Below are positions 36,951 through 50,449 of a stretch of 64,000 nt of DNA, in pieces (the stretch's first letter is position 1; every line of letters begins with the position of its first letter). The notes under the pieces were generated by a model. It did no database searches and was not told the DNA's origin. It was given only the letters and a program-made list of their open reading frames with translations. The DNA is from Apostichopus japonicus. Its lineage: Eukaryota > Echinodermata > Holothuroidea > Aspidochirotida > Stichopodidae. The stretch lies in assembly GCF_037975245.1 (NCBI RefSeq), contig NC_092576.1, forward strand, positions 32,838,611 through 32,902,610, in the 5' to 3' direction. Position numbers and translations under genes: made by a program.

Positions 36951-38309
36951 GATACAATAAGCGAGTTCAGGGTTACGAGTGCGCATGCCCGATTCTCACT
37001 TGGGGTCAGGTCAACTGAGAATGGAATCCTCGGAAAACGTAAACAATGACAGCTTTTCATAACGATAATCGCACTAAGAATGGGTTACTGCGACATTCGG
37101 AATCTTTTACAAGTGCATATTTCGGTAGGTTTACGACTTAAAAACGTGTATAAATTGACTGAAACTTCTTCATACTAATATTGAATATAGGGGAACACAG
37201 ATCCATATCGCACGTGAAATATAGTTAGTCTGATATACGAACGAAAAAAAAAAGAATACTGTGTGACTGTATCCTTCGTATGGGTTACGCGACCTTTCGT
37301 GGTTGCGGGTGTCTTAATGCTTCGCGAAAATTCTAGCTAATAATTTTCGGAAATGAATATGAAATGAATTTAAAATATAGCATGGAACAAACTATCATGC
37401 CCTTTTGTTTGTCATTATGAGCCAGAACTGTTTTAATAGAAAATATCGTAAGCAACTCGAGTCTAAAATACTGAGAGTGACACTGACAGAACTGTAGATC
37501 TAACTAGGCCTACATAACCTATCCTCATACTCGTTGCTTTTACGTCCATCAACGAACATTGCACAGTAGAGGCATTGATATCTTGTAGTTGGTTTTTCAT
37601 GTTAAGTAATATTAGTTCTCTTCATTTTTATACGTGATTACAAATAAGCTTAGTCTTATTCATAGGGGTACGAGGCGGGGTGCAGACTGCCCCAAAATTT
37701 CCAGAGGAGAAGAAATTCGGGCAAAAGTCCTGAAAAATTCGGGCAGCCTAAGAGGAGAAAATATATATATAAATATGCAGTAGCTTGTCCGAATCTTTTT
37801 CAAATTTTTGCCCAACAATTCCATGATTTTCTTTGTTTAGCATCATGATGCCCGAATATTTCCGTGTAACACCACCGTAAGCGCAGCTCATCTGGGCTAC
37901 CACGCTTTTTGCACGATCATTTTGTTTCTAACTAGTCAACTCTACATCCCCGACATGAGTGTATATAAGAATATAAGAAAAAGAAAATGTTTAAACATTT
38001 TCTTTTTCATAGATGGTGGGGGGGGGGGGTGCCTACAAGCCTAGAATTACAGGTTTATCATATTCTTTGTTATATTTGATACTTTTTTGTGAGACAAATT
38101 GCAGTCTCACCCGCCACAGCGACATTATACCGCCTACGTGTCGTTGAACAGTGTATGATTTTCTGGAGGTAGCTGAGTACTGTGTTAAAATAATAAATAC
38201 GGTAACTAAACAGGAGCTTAAAAAATAAACTGTCCTATTTTTCCCCTTCAATGTGATGTTACCATTTTTTCTTCTTCTAATCTACCAAATTTTTGCTGAA
38301 GTGTCACTT

Positions 38310-38500
38310 TCTAAAACGGAAGATTACGAAATAAAGAATGTTGAGATGCAACTTGCAAGGCCTCAGAAGTGCCATTTCCGGCAATCTGAGAGGCATCTTT
38401 CGCCAAAAATTTTATTGTACGCTACGGGGCCAACCGATGGTGGCGCTCCGCTTTGATAGTGTCAGGGGAACTTTCGGGCAAAAAAATGTCTGCCCCAAAC
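38310..38500 (-). mobile_element. hAT-family internal fragment
   Basis: On the minus strand the text AAGCGGAGCGCCACCATCGG followed by TTGG, then a GTAGCGTAC, an AAATTTT and a CCGGAAATGGCACTTC segment occurs in the same order as inside the hAT-like element at 23950-24040. It is a diverged copy of the same family, lying within the SAP-carrying element. Its own ends are not resolved; they may reach about 37,665 and 38,775. Confidence 0.7.
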
Positions 38501-38917
38501 CGAAATGGGCCCGTACGCCTATGGTCTTATTCTTGGCATACTTCCTACTACTTATAGGGTGGGTTCAATTTGTTCAAACAGAGAAAAAAGAAGATATTTA
38601 CTTTATTTGGGGAAGAACATTATAAAAAATAATAGTGTGTGGGGGAATTTCCAGGGGTTATTCCAAGGAATATGATTAATACGCTGCGATGGTGTACACT
38701 CTGCCTTTAGAAAGCACAACCTTGACTCGGCAGAGATGGCATTGTAAAATAATTTCCCCGAGCCCCCCAGACCCTAAATAGCTGAAGGCGTTACCATCTT
38801 TATAGTCCGTCATAATTAAGTCTTTGCTTCAGTTCAATGTTATCAATACTGGTAAAATAATGCGCAATATCAATGTACATGCAAGGCGGTTTTTTTTTCC
38901 ATTGCAAATTCGCCTTC

Positions 38918-39175
38918 CTATGCAAGTGGCAAATCCGAAAAAGGATCGGGTAAGGTCTCTCCTTCAACCTGAAATACCGATGCGTAGCCATCTGCCGTTT
39001 CATTTCGCGCCTCTGCTATGTTAACTTCAGCAATGTTCATCTGAACGGCAGCATACGCTAAAGCAACCAACTCTTCTTTTCGGCCACTCATCTTCAACTT
39101 TCGTTTCTTTAAACATTCCTTCAGTCTGTCAACTTTCCAAAGATTAAACTCTTCCAAACTTGTAAGAATATCCAT
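38918..39175 (-). pseudogene. SAP-like domain protein fragment
   Basis: 85 codons beginning MDILTSLEEFNLWKVDRLKE. The text L-x-x-C-L-K-x-R-x-L-K-x-S-G-x-K-E-E-L-V-x-L-A fits the SAP helix-extension-helix consensus (a DNA-binding motif) at residues about 13-42. Coding continues into another frame: MYIDIAHYFTSIDNIELKQR is readable at about 38890-38820 on the minus strand. After another shift near 38815 the text MTDYKDGNAFSY follows. At least two frame breaks show it is not functional as it stands. It lies just inside the right terminal repeat of its element. Confidence 0.72.
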
Positions 39176-39356
39176 CCCGAAGCGGAAAAACAGTAAATTT
39201 AGACGTAAATTATGCGATTTCTAATGTTTACTGTAAGTGATCATTAAGTTAGCGTGGGTACGCGAATGACAACCATCGTCTCACCGAGAGAATTTTTATT
39301 TGACCTCTTGACCTCGATTGCGCAATGCAAATAAACTGTTCTCTGAACTCGCTTAT

Positions 39357-40940
39357 TAGCAAGGCACTTCATATTCTAAAGATTCTTCAGAACTAATGTA
39401 TTCACGGTTTCTACTTTAAGCAAAGACGGTGTGTTTAAAATAAATCAGTTTAACATATCAAAAAGGTATTTTAAGTAACTTTATTTACCCCACGTTTAAA
39501 AGTTTAAGGTTTGATCAAAGTGAAAGATAAAATGTGTTCATTTTCGAATGTAATGCATATCAACTATGTTAAATCTGTTTTATATATGTTTATATAACTT
39601 TTATACTTGAGTTCGAACCAAATCAATATATTTTGTATACATAATGAACATGTTATATCCCCGGTATTCGTAAGTGTGCTTGTTTGACAATTTGGAATAC
39701 GATATAAACAATTGTATAATAAATGTTTGAGCAAAGAGATGTAATGCATTGCAGTTTTAGAAATAATAACCAACAATCTTCTGTGATTTGAATGCACTAT
39801 GGCACGCCAATTCTTCTACGATTGCGTTTTACGTTTCATTGCTCGGAGAACGCAAACATTTGATATAAATAATAAGCAAACTTCCATTAATTACAGTGAT
39901 GTCATCAGGAAGTGTTTAAACTTAACTCCTAAGAGAATGTGAAGATTACTTGCGCGTTTACATTTGCTTTGAAACTTTTATTAGAACAACAGTATAGAAC
40001 AACCGAGTACCTTTCGAGACAATTGCTGATTTTTTTTATTTTTTTTTATTTTTATTGAAATGTTACGTTCTAAATTTAAAAAAAAAAGTTTTGTTTAGTG
40101 TTTGTGTAAATAAAAGAACGGGGGTATAACCGTATCGCTGGTTGCATGCACTCCGTTCAAGACCTTACGCATCGCTTCATATATACCCTATTTTGTGCAT
40201 TATCTTGCAATAAACGTACGGTACACCGTTGATTAGCCCTTATCCAAATCATTGTTGATTAGCCCCACATAGCATAAACACAGTATCAAGTACAAAATAT
40301 ATATGGTGGTGGGTAATAGAGTCCTTCCGGGAAAAAAAACTTTTTTTTTTATACAAGTAAAAGTACTACAAAATAAACTTGTTCAAACGAAAATAAAATT
40401 ACATGATACATGTTAATGACGATAGATCTTAGTATCCATGTCAGTATCATTGTTCGTTCATTCAAATAGCTTCCTGATGGCGAAAAAAAGTGTCTCCACG
40501 ATTTTCGTTTTCTTGCGGTTCATCGGTTTTACAAAACAAATCTAACATTGTCACCGTTTTACTCATAAAAGAAATGAAAGATCTCCTAAACTGTATTTAT
40601 GTACTGTATGACATTACAAAGGAAAAGTGTGTCAACACAATTAACATCATTTACATCAAGATGCATTTATAATGGTTTCAAATGTCAAGGCACCACATTG
40701 CCTGAATGAGACGTAAACGTTTCACGTGACCGTGTTATTACTATCAGTTTAACTCCTGATTAAATTAGACATCCTACTGCTTGAAGTGATATTTACACAC
40801 AATGCAACACAACCTTTCCCGATACATTCACACACGATCTCAAGCGAAAAACCTACTTTCTGCTAGCGACTCAATACAGATTCTGGTGCATGCAACAACG
40901 AATTTTAAAGCATCACAATACTGCTGTTGTATTTGGAAGT
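39357..40940. other. no gene seen
   Basis: AT-rich, with A- and T-homopolymer clusters at about 40,030-40,090 and 40,330-40,350. No supported frame. Confidence 0.45.
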
Positions 40941-43400
40941 AAGGCTACACAACTAACTCAACATTATTGCTAAGATGATTAACGTCTCACTGTTTCAGTG
41001 AACACTCTGAATTACATATTTTAATCGTCAACCCACAAAACACTACAACATGCTGACTTTTGGATTTTACGTTCTGTTTCATTGCATGGGGCAACATACT
41101 TTCCGCATACTGTGCATGTGAACCATATTTGAACTGTTTCAACATATTCAACTGACCAGTGATGTCTTTAACTTTAGGGTACGTTAGTTAGACGAACCTT
41201 GTTTTACATCGTAGGGCCCATCTCTTATGTTGCAGTACCTGTATATCATATTTGAATTGTTAAATTCCAGTTAGTGTGAGAAATTGTTAAGACGGGATTG
41301 TATTTGGTTTGCAGGTTCATGCTTTGACTCAAAATATCGCACCTTCACATTATCTCGATGCCTCCCCCCCCCCAACTCAAGAATGATTAACAGAATAAGC
41401 TACTGGCATATGAATAGTCATATGAAACATGTATTTGCTTATGGGATACTTGAAAAAGCAATCTCAACGCCTATAGTAACATGTACACACCTACAATGAT
41501 ATTTCAGATCAGACGGCGATGCATTCTATAATAAATTTACTCACCAATGAAACCGATTAGTCATCGTGTTCAGTCAACAATAACAGTTAGTAAAAACTGT
41601 CTTTTTCCTGTTTTTACCACTTTTCTACAGACAATTACTACTTTCTAAGTGCTACCAATATATTAACAGTATCCTGTACACGATGTCATCACCGATTGCT
41701 TTAAATAATGTGCCTATAATCATTTTCACAGTTCTGATACCTATGTGGGTTATGACCGATATAGCATCAGAAGGTATATGGCTTATCAAACACTTTTCAT
41801 AAATTAGATACAAACATAGTGGTAGTATCGAATACTGCTAAACAACTATTGAATTACGTTATACAGTTATTACGAACATAGGAGCATCATGGTACTATAT
41901 CGCGTACTATCACAAATAGACATGATTATTTAACCCCGCATAATCAATGACGGATAATCTAACCCTATGTTTTCCACGTTTAATTATGGTTCATGACTAT
42001 AATAACCTGTGAATTTTATTTCGGGAGAATTTTGTTGTTTCAGTCCTCATTTCATACAAAATAAGTTAAAGCGACTGTATATTAAATTAATACTTCATAC
42101 TGGGTATAGTCAATTACGACGATAAGTGAGGTTGTTTCTTTTTTCCTAATAGCATATATCCCAAAACTTTAAAGTGTACCTGTATTAAAGATGAAATAAA
42201 AATAGTATAACGGTTACAAAAACAACTTTGCCTTCAATAAGTTCCCTATAGTGTTACGTTGGGTGCCCCGGCTCAATAAGTTCAGGGCTGAATTATTAAA
42301 TAAGTAGAATTAACAGCAGATAAATATCATCTACATACTCAGATTTAATTGTAGAACATGTGTCTGAAGTGCACTCTGTTAAGTCTGGGATGTAGGTCTT
42401 TCTCTCATTCGCAAAACAAGAGTGTTTAAGTCATTTAGCTTCATGAGAAGGGGCAACATCTCTTTGTAACATTAACTCTTTGTCTGAGATATTTACTTAT
42501 AATTTACTAATGCGTTAGAAAAAGGCCTTGACTAACCACATGTTTATACACATGAGATGCAACAGGTTGTAATCTGCGGTCATGCATGAGGATTTAGTAG
42601 AAGTTTGTATGACTGTGATGTTGGTGAGTGGTGAATAAACATGGGAACATGAAGTAAGTTGTCACTCTTAGTGCTAAGTGGTATTCATGCTTAAAGTGAT
42701 GTAAAGGTGATATAACTTCATACTACATAACAGTAGCCTAGAATGTGATATGTAACTACCCGTAATAGTGATGTAAACGTATGGGTGTACATATGTAGCG
42801 GACGCACTCCACGTGTGAAGTGTGGACTATATGTTTATCTTTCGATTTGCAGTGTATACGTGTACTAATATGCTGTTTATAACACACAAGATTAGCAACT
42901 GCAGCCGATGTACAATCTACCAAATCGCCACGATTCAATGAATAATTATAACAATTTCTATGCGATTGTCTCCGTTACCTTAGGCGATGAATACCAGTGT
43001 TGCTTTGTTTTACTAACCGATTTAGAAATAACACATACATACATTGTTGGTCGCTACGGTCACGCATCATTGGCTAAGACACTCTGCACTATGAAAGGAT
43101 CAGTCGCGGTTAGCAGGGTTGTATTCATTTTCGTGGTTTTCAAATATGAAGCTAATAGTGTAGACTAAAAGAGGAAGTTCGAATGACTATGACGGGTAGA
43201 GGTAAACATTGAATTTAATCAGTAACAGTCTTGAAGGACAAATTTAATGTGAAATTTCCCAAAACCTATATTTTCCGGGCACCTAAAATTCCAACTTTTA
43301 TAAGTAAAACAGAACTATATACTGGATTGATGAACAAATGTACATTGGTTAAGACGTTTGTCAACAGATAATAGCATCGCCCCATCATATATCCCATCAC
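40941..43400. repeat. diverged segmental duplication, copy 1
   Basis: Blocks match the next 2.5 kb in the same order: 40946-41060 with 43563-43670, about 41186-41320 with 43789-43870, 41321-41370 with 44757-44810, 41634-41780 with 45060-45200, and 42725-43330 with 45390-46040. About 900 bp near 41,790-42,720 has little counterpart. A frame at 42908-43168 is not preserved in copy 2. Confidence 0.85.
41732..41773 (+). other. possible small exon in duplication copy 1
   Basis: A TTTTCACAG acceptor is followed by 42 nt reading, in one frame, SDTYVGYDRYSIR, then a GTATAT donor. In copy 2 (near 45167) the same text reads SDTYVGNDRYRIR, but the donor GT has become CA. The region is better seen as a decayed exon or chance. 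Confidence 0.2.
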
Positions 43401-43559
43401 ATATCCCATCATTCCATCTATCCATCCATCTATATGTGGATGTGTATATATAAATGTAGATTTTTGGATTCTGCTTCCCCTTGGAGCCCTATTGAGCTAT
43501 TCAACATAATTACATTATACCTTCAACCCAATCAATATTATAGTTATATTTTGAACTAA

Positions 43560-46060
43560 AGCTACACAACTAACTCAACATCTTTGCCAGTAAGATGTTC
43601 ATCTCACTATTTCAATGAACTTCGAAGTACTCTTTTTTTACGGTAACCTATAAAACACTACAACATGCTGAATTTGAGTAAACGTTTTGTTGTGTTTTCA
43701 TTTTATGTGGCACCATTCTTTTCACAAAGTGTACAAGTTCACCAATTACTATCAATATAATCAAATCAGTGAAATTTTAAACTTTAGGGTACGTAAGTTA
43801 GACAACACGTATCATACATCGTCGTGCCCCTCTCGGCTGTTAAGACGGGGTTGTATTGGTTTGCAGATTGTAGAGCGTGCTGTGTGTGTTAAATCTTTAC
43901 TGTACAACAAGAATATCAGACTGCTAGAAGCGCGCTATTGTTGTTAAATTTCATTGTTACAATGTATTTTATTAACTAGTGACTATAGATACAATGCTAC
44001 TATTCGTGTGGCCATTTGATTACATTTCAGTCACAGACCACTCGTCTCGTGGATTTAAAAAAAAAGATCAGAATGTGTCGTAAAAATTGATCTTCGGTAA
44101 ATAAGAGGTATTTGTAACTGATTTGAACGTATTCAGTGTATGAACTTGAATTCTTAACTTAGAAGTTTTGATGTGATTTAGTTTTCAAAATTGTTTGATC
44201 TTCAGAAGAGTGGTAGCAAACAGAATACGCGGGACAACGGTACGGTGTAACACTATCCGTTGAACGTTTGAATACAACAGACTGTACATGTGTGTAATCA
44301 GTAACAAGAAATCCGTAGTCATAACCGATAACGTGCTACTATGGTTGGCTACTGAACCGTATCATGCCTGAACAACAATTGGAATTCATAGACACACGTA
44401 GTACTGATATAATGAAATAAATCAGACAAAGGAGCCTATTCGCTCGAAATCGTTTTGCTAAAGAATTGTGTTTATACTTATATTGCGTCTTGTTTTGTTA
44501 CACCGCACCGTTGCTACAACCTCAATTATGAACATATTGTTAGGATTGTTGGAGATTCCAGAAGATTACACAGTTATGGAAACGACAAACACACAATTAA
44601 GTTGCCACCAATGCATGTTGTGAAGCAAATATTAACTATTTTCCCAGCCTACTGTGTGTCTACTCACCAGTGGAACAATTCCTACCACTGACTAATCCCC
44701 TCAATGAACACTGCGGATTGATTACAACCTCATTTGAAAACAAACAACTGTTCCATGCTTTGAATCAAAATATTGTACCCTCACCTTTCTTAATGAATCC
44801 CCTCTCCCTTTAAATCATGTAATGTTACATGAAGAAGCCACGGGCATGAGCATATACATGGAAAATACATTATTGATGGGCTGATTAAATAAGCATTCTT
44901 CATTGGTATAGTACACTCTACCTTCCTACAATGGCATTTCAGGTCAGACGGTTACGCAATATATATTGTAGAACAAATGGAACTGATTAATCATGGTGTT
45001 CAATCAACAATAGCAGTCAGTAGAAAATTGTCATTTTCCTGTGTTTTAACCACTTTTGTACAGACAATTACTACTTTCTAAGTGCTAACCATATATTCAC
45101 AGTATTCTGTTCACGATGTCATCACCAATGGCTTTAATAATGTAGCTATAATCCTTTTCACAGTTCTGATACCTATGTGGGTAATGACCGATACCGCATC
45201 AGAGGCATATGCCTTTTCAGGCACTTTTCACAAATTAGCAACAGACATGGTGGTAGCATCGAATGATGCAGTGTTTCCTAAAAAGCAATTATCCCCAAAT
45301 TTCAAAGCGTACCTGCATTAAAGATCAAATAAAAATATTGCAACAGGTACAAATAACTAACTTTGAAACTTCATTAAGTAACCTAGTTTATTATGTGATA
45401 TGTCACCCCTCGTAATAGTGATTATCGTTTTCTTTGATGTAATCGTATCGGTTTACATATGTAATGGAAGTTCACACCGTGTGATGTGTGTACTATAAGG
45501 GTTTCTATAAGTTTACTTTCGATTTACAATATATACGTGTAAAAGTGTGCTGTTTATAACACACAAGTTGGAACCATTTCAGCCAAAGTACGATCTACCA
45601 AATCGTCACACCTGAATGAATAATTATAACATAATTTCTATGTGATTGTCTCCGTTACCGTGGGCGACGAATACCAGTGCTGCTTTGTTTAACTAACCAA
45701 TTTAGAAATAACACCTAAATACCATTGTTGCTTGCTACCGTCATACATCATTGACTAAGACAGACTGCACATAATATGAAGGAATTGCTCGTGGTTAGCT
45801 GGGTTGTATGCATTTTGCGGTTCTCCAAAGTAAAAACTAATAGTATGAACTAAAAGAGGAAGTTCATATGACTATGACGGGTAAAGGTGGAGATTGGATC
45901 AAATCAGTATTAGTTTTTAAGGACAAATTTAATGTTACATTTCTGAAAACCAATATTTTACCCGTGCCCGTTGGCCGTTATTCAAGCTATTTATAAATAC
46001 AACAGAACTATGCACTGAATTGCTGAATAGATGTACATTAGTTAAGACGTTTTCAATAGG
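43560..46060. repeat. diverged segmental duplication, copy 2
   Basis: Direct repeat of copy 1 with many substitutions and indels, including roughly 900 bp (43,880-44,750) not seen in copy 1. No coding frame survives in both, so the duplication looks noncoding. Confidence 0.85.
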
Positions 46061-46324
46061 TAACAGCATCGCTTCCATTAATATTCACCAGGCTAGTAAG
46101 AACATATTCATATAGTGTACTGTATAACATGGACCTACCCAGCGATCGCCCCCCCCCCCCGCCCCCTTGAGTACCCCGAAAAATTAAATTTAAGTAAGAG
46201 CAGGAAGTATCACAAGAGCACTCTTTTCAGGTTGAAGGACGCTGAGCGACCGTCCTCAATTTTCCCCTGAAAGTTCATCTGCCACTACGGAGGCTCAATG
46301 GGGACATAGGATAGGGGGGAAAGA

Positions 46325-46541
46325 TGTCCTCAAATCTCTAACCTTTTGACTTTTTATCTCAAAATATTTACTTTTAGCTTTAAATTTGGACTTTTAATAA
46401 TAAAATGTTGACTTTTAAAGTCAAATTTTGACATTTTTTGGTGACTTTTGAATTCATAACTTTGAGATAAAAGGTGCAAAATTGTGAACTTAAAGTCAAA
46501 ATCTTGAAATACAAATTAAAAAATTGTGAGATTTGGGGACA
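46325..46541. mobile_element. small fold-back element, MITE-like
   Basis: TGTCCTCAAATCTC at the left is complemented by GAGATTTGGGGACA at the right (13 of 14 match). The interior is built of short inverted pieces such as the palindrome TTGACTTTTAAAGTCAA and GACTTT/AAAGTC phrases. About 217 bp, no coding. No clear target duplication. Confidence 0.6.
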
Positions 46542-46914
46542 CATTTTTTTCTCGAATTGGTTCATATTAAGTCAGCGTATATACGTAATACAATAATGCT
46601 CTCCTTATTGTTCAGTTCCTGCAAAGAGGGAGGCATTTTGGGCAAATATTTTCTTTGTACCTCATATCGCTTCAAAGTGTAATAATGTTCTCTTTTTGAA
46701 AATTCTGGCGCATCCCCTCATATTTCCAATTTCTAACCTCCTCCCTGCTGTATACATTACTGCTTAACTGTGGGATATATATTACTGTAGAGGTTAGGAT
46801 TCCGCTTACCCTAGGAACCCTTTTTAACTGTATGTAGGTATGTATATTAGATCCTCCTGCAAGCAGGAACTCGCAAAGAAGCCTCATAGGCTTATTAAAA
46901 CCACAAGCTGACCG

Positions 46915-47045
46915 AAGTCAGTCTCTTACATTCATATTTAACGTCCATAATTATGAATTGTTAATTGTCAACAACTCTGTAACTGGACGACATACATTAA
47001 TCTGGGAGTGACTCGAACCGGGGACCTTATGATTGAAAGGCACGA
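46915..47045 (-). mobile_element. tRNA-derived SINE fragment
   Basis: Minus-strand text contains a perfect polymerase III B box, GGTTCGAGTC (47010-47019), in a T-arm-like context preceded by an anticodon-arm-like CCTTTCAATCATAAGG. No A box or acceptor stem of a real tRNA is found upstream. The tail after the B box runs into a palindromic AT-rich stretch (ATAATTATGAATTGTTAATT). Confidence 0.55.
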
Positions 47046-49430
47046 TTAAGTTTGTACACGTGAAGTTTGTTTACATGATGTTCAACATCAAAATGTCGCG
47101 CTTGCAAGGATCAGTTTCATTTGTATTCAAATACTGCCTTGGTTTGATTAGATGTAAGTGTTACAACCCCTAGAAAATGTTTTCTTGTACTTGATCGCTC
47201 TACTCGAAAAGACATAAAGGGTAAGGTTGTTACTGCAATCGATTCCAACTTTCAGATATATAATTGAAAATGGCACTTGTAAGTGTGGGATGAGGCAGGG
47301 TGGTAGCGCAGTCTTGGATTCTTGCAAGTTTTATAGTTTGTTGTTTGTGCGCTATATCTAATAGTCGACGTGTCGCATTAGTGTACTATTACTTAATTTA
47401 TGTATGCATTGGTAAATCCCTGGGATATATGGCAAGGATACCTCGGATCACAGACCTTAAAAACGAAGTAACAACGGGCATTTCATGGATATACCCAAAA
47501 GAATTGGCTAGTTTTTGCTTCGATTTGCTGGTTTAACTTCTTACAATTAAGTTCCGCTGAAGTTCTACCTTGTTGGCAGGTTGGAAGGTCACACTAATCG
47601 ACCACTATAGATATCCCCGAAAACTCCCCGTATGCAACACACACATGCCACAGTATGTTATGTAATAAGTAGATGTCGGCACATGATCATATGGAAATTA
47701 AATAACTCTTTGGTGTGCTATGGAAATCCAGCTGTGAAGTTCACATATTTTAATTATTTTACTACTTGTAAGAGAGAAAAAAAATGGAGTATGTGAAAAA
47801 GTGCGTGGTCACTGATGAACCAACAATTGCCTTTGGTATTTCTTTTTGCTAAGGCTTGCGAGTCCTAACAAAGATCAACGTTACGATTGACTAGTTCTTG
47901 CATAGTTGCAATCAGTTCTCACTATTAGCAAATCATCGAGTAAAGGTGGATTGGTATATTAAGTATTAAACTGTCTGTTGTGTTGTCCAAAACAATACTG
48001 TTGGAGGTCGCACGTGATGCAGTTAATGATATTTAGATATAGTCATATAAAACAATTCCGTGATCATAAATCTCAGGAGTATTCGAGGAGAATATTAACG
48101 TGCCCTAAGCAACAAATGGTAGATTCCGTATGCGTCATAACACTAAGCAATACAAAAAGTGACCTTTTATGATAGAAATGTTCACACGCCATTGCATAAC
48201 AACAATGATTTGCATCTTATTAGTAGCAAATCATTACCATACACGACCATAGTATTTTTCGTATTGCTCAGAATTTAAAGCGTTGTGGGAATATAATGAA
48301 AAGTATTTGACGCAAAGGCAGTAAAGGTGAGACTCAAGTCACTACTTGGAACTGTTTAGTAACTTCGTTCGGTCACATTTGTTATTGTTAATTTATATAC
48401 CTCAAAAACTTCATTAGTTTTTATAAGTTTGGAAATGTTTTGGAAACTCTGTGAGCCTACTTGTAAACAATCATTTGTGTTCGCTTTCGCCTTCCTTTGC
48501 CCAAATATTTAATTGTGTACACGTTGACAAACGATTTTTTTTCCTTTTGGATATGTAAGTTTAACAGCCTTAGATGCAATTTAAAAATAATGACCACGGA
48601 AATTGTGGAAGTGAATACCCAATATTAAAGACATTATTGAAAAAGGATTATATGACTTTAATGTTCCGTTTGAATTCTTCATCGTCAGTTGGATGGTTGT
48701 AAATTTTGATATTTCAAAAACACTAACTCGTTGTATCTTAAAATACCAGGATCTTCTCATGGCCGTGGATCAAAGAAATTGAAGAAAAAAAATTACATTT
48801 ACTTAGTGTTTAATAACTCTCATCAAAGGATAGTCTGAAAGCTTTTATTAGTGAAGGTAAGTTTCTTTTTTTCGGTAATCTCCATTTTTCTAGGCAAGTC
48901 CTGGGCATATCAATATAATCGTAAAATTCCTCACGTAACTTAGACTGTAGACAACAAACGATGAAAACTGATCAAAGAAATAACAATATGTCAACTAGGC
49001 AAGACTAATATCAATTCATTGAAGAGCTCCCTCTAAACATTGCACTCTGAAACCAAAGAAAAGTTTATTTTGATAACAATGAACAGATCATAAACATCAA
49101 CATTAAGATTAAAAAACAGGTATTTGCACAAAATGAAAGTGCGTTTGCGATTGGTTATGAACCACTGTGTACGAACGCAGTGAATAAGATGTTGGTCATG
49201 AAAAGCTTTAGTGTAGTTAAAAAACATCACTCAAAGAGTAAACCATATTGGTTGATGTGGAATCAAATTTGCATCGGAAAGGTACAATTTTTGAATTTAT
49301 TCAATTATACGTGTTTGAAATTATTTTCATTGGAATAAATTATCTGATGGGGAAGATGATGTCACTCATAAAGACTAAAATATGACAATTTAACATTACT
49401 AGTTTATACCTTAAAACCTTGCGCTAGTTG
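47046..49430. other. no gene seen
   Basis: AT-rich sequence with only short unsupported frames (47300-47536, 47978-48172 and 49033-49230 on the minus strand). Confidence 0.4.
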
Positions 49431-49435
49431 TAGAT

Positions 49436-49935
49436 TGGATCGTGCACAGTGAGTCACGTATGGTGGATCGTGTATAGGTAATCCTGTACAGTAAATCATA
49501 TATTGTGTATCGCACACATTGGATCCTGTATATTGGATCATGTATACTGGATTATGTATAGTGGATCGTACATATTGAATCATGCATATTGGACTGTGTA
49601 CAATGGCTCATTTAAATATAATCTTGTCTATAGGATATTGCGTTGGGGATCCAGCTTAGTGATCCAGTATATTGATCCTACAAGTGGATCCAGTAAAGTG
49701 GATCATGTATATTAGATCCAGTATAGTGGATTATTGAAAGTTAATCCAGCATAGTGGATCATGTAGTGTGGATCCATTATAGTTTATCGTATATATTGAT
49801 CCTGCAAAGTAGATCCAGTATAATCGAACATGTAGACTGGACCTTGCGTTGTGGATACAGAATAGCGATCTTGAATATTGATCATTTGAAGTAGATCCTG
49901 TATAGTCGATCGTGTATTTCGGATCCAGCCTAGTG
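49436..49935. repeat. 14-bp minisatellite rich in GATC
   Basis: Repeating unit close to GGATCNTGTATANT. Six units in a row from about 49520 are exactly 14 bp each. Around 35 units are present, with scattered insertions. GATC is the best-kept part. Apparent frames of 70-88 codons on both strands are repeat translations. Confidence 0.9.
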
Positions 49936-49936
49936 T

Positions 49937-50155
49937 CTTTTTGGATGTCACAGTTATTTACTAGAACAGCACCTGGCTTGCTGGGTGCAACATTCATTTA
50001 CTAAAACATAACTTGACTTGCTGGATGTAACAGTCGTATCTTAAAACAGCACCTGGCTTGCGTGGTGTACCAGTCATATCTTATAATAGCACCGGTTTGC
50101 TGTCTGTAACAATAATTTACTAGAATAGTACTTGGCCTGCTGGGTGTAACAGTCA
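49937..50155. repeat. minisatellite, about 40-bp unit, five copies
   Basis: Units of the form GTAACAGTCATTTACTA, then AACAGCACCTGGCTTGCTGG, recur five times with substitutions. It directly abuts the 14-bp array but is unrelated in sequence. Confidence 0.85.
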
Positions 50156-50449
50156 AGATCTCATATATGGTACCACTTGCATGCTATGCAGAAGTAATAT
50201 TTCATAAGTCTTGTAGATTCTAGAGTGTCCCATATTGACGGTGGATTTTTCAAGAATTCAAAAGTGAGGATAGAGGTTGCATATATAGAGGTTCAGTTTA
50301 AAGAACTTTTGGATTGACATCAATTTGATAATGTTACACAATACATGTCAGAAGAGAAGCAATTGTGAAATATTGTTGAAATGTATGTATGTACCTTAAA
50401 GCCCGGGTTGTGTCCAAGAAAACTCCTGTTCATCGTGTATTTTGAATGG

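Larger units (their letters stand above)
36959..39356. mobile_element. TIR-bounded DNA element carrying a SAP-like gene fragment
   Basis: AGCGAGTTCAG at 36960-36970 is answered by its exact complement CTGAACTCGCT at 39345-39355, next to TA on both sides, which fits a TA target duplication. The inverted match extends by about two bases each side. Inside, a minus-strand frame encodes a SAP-like domain near the right end, followed by degenerate coding. A hAT-related segment appears nested in the middle. Superfamily not settled. It may be a remnant of the invertebrate elements that carry SAP, SWIM and YqaJ-type nuclease domains; this is recollection of a family pattern rather than something visible here. 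Confidence 0.6.

Noticed and set aside
42908-43168. 86-codon frame in duplication copy 1
   Set aside because: The matching part of copy 2 has an in-frame stop and indels, so there is no coding constraint.
47000-47045. Functional tRNA gene
   Set aside because: Only a B box and part of an arm are present; no A box or acceptor stem.
49503-49997. Frames of 70 and 88 codons
   Set aside because: Translations of the 14-bp minisatellite.
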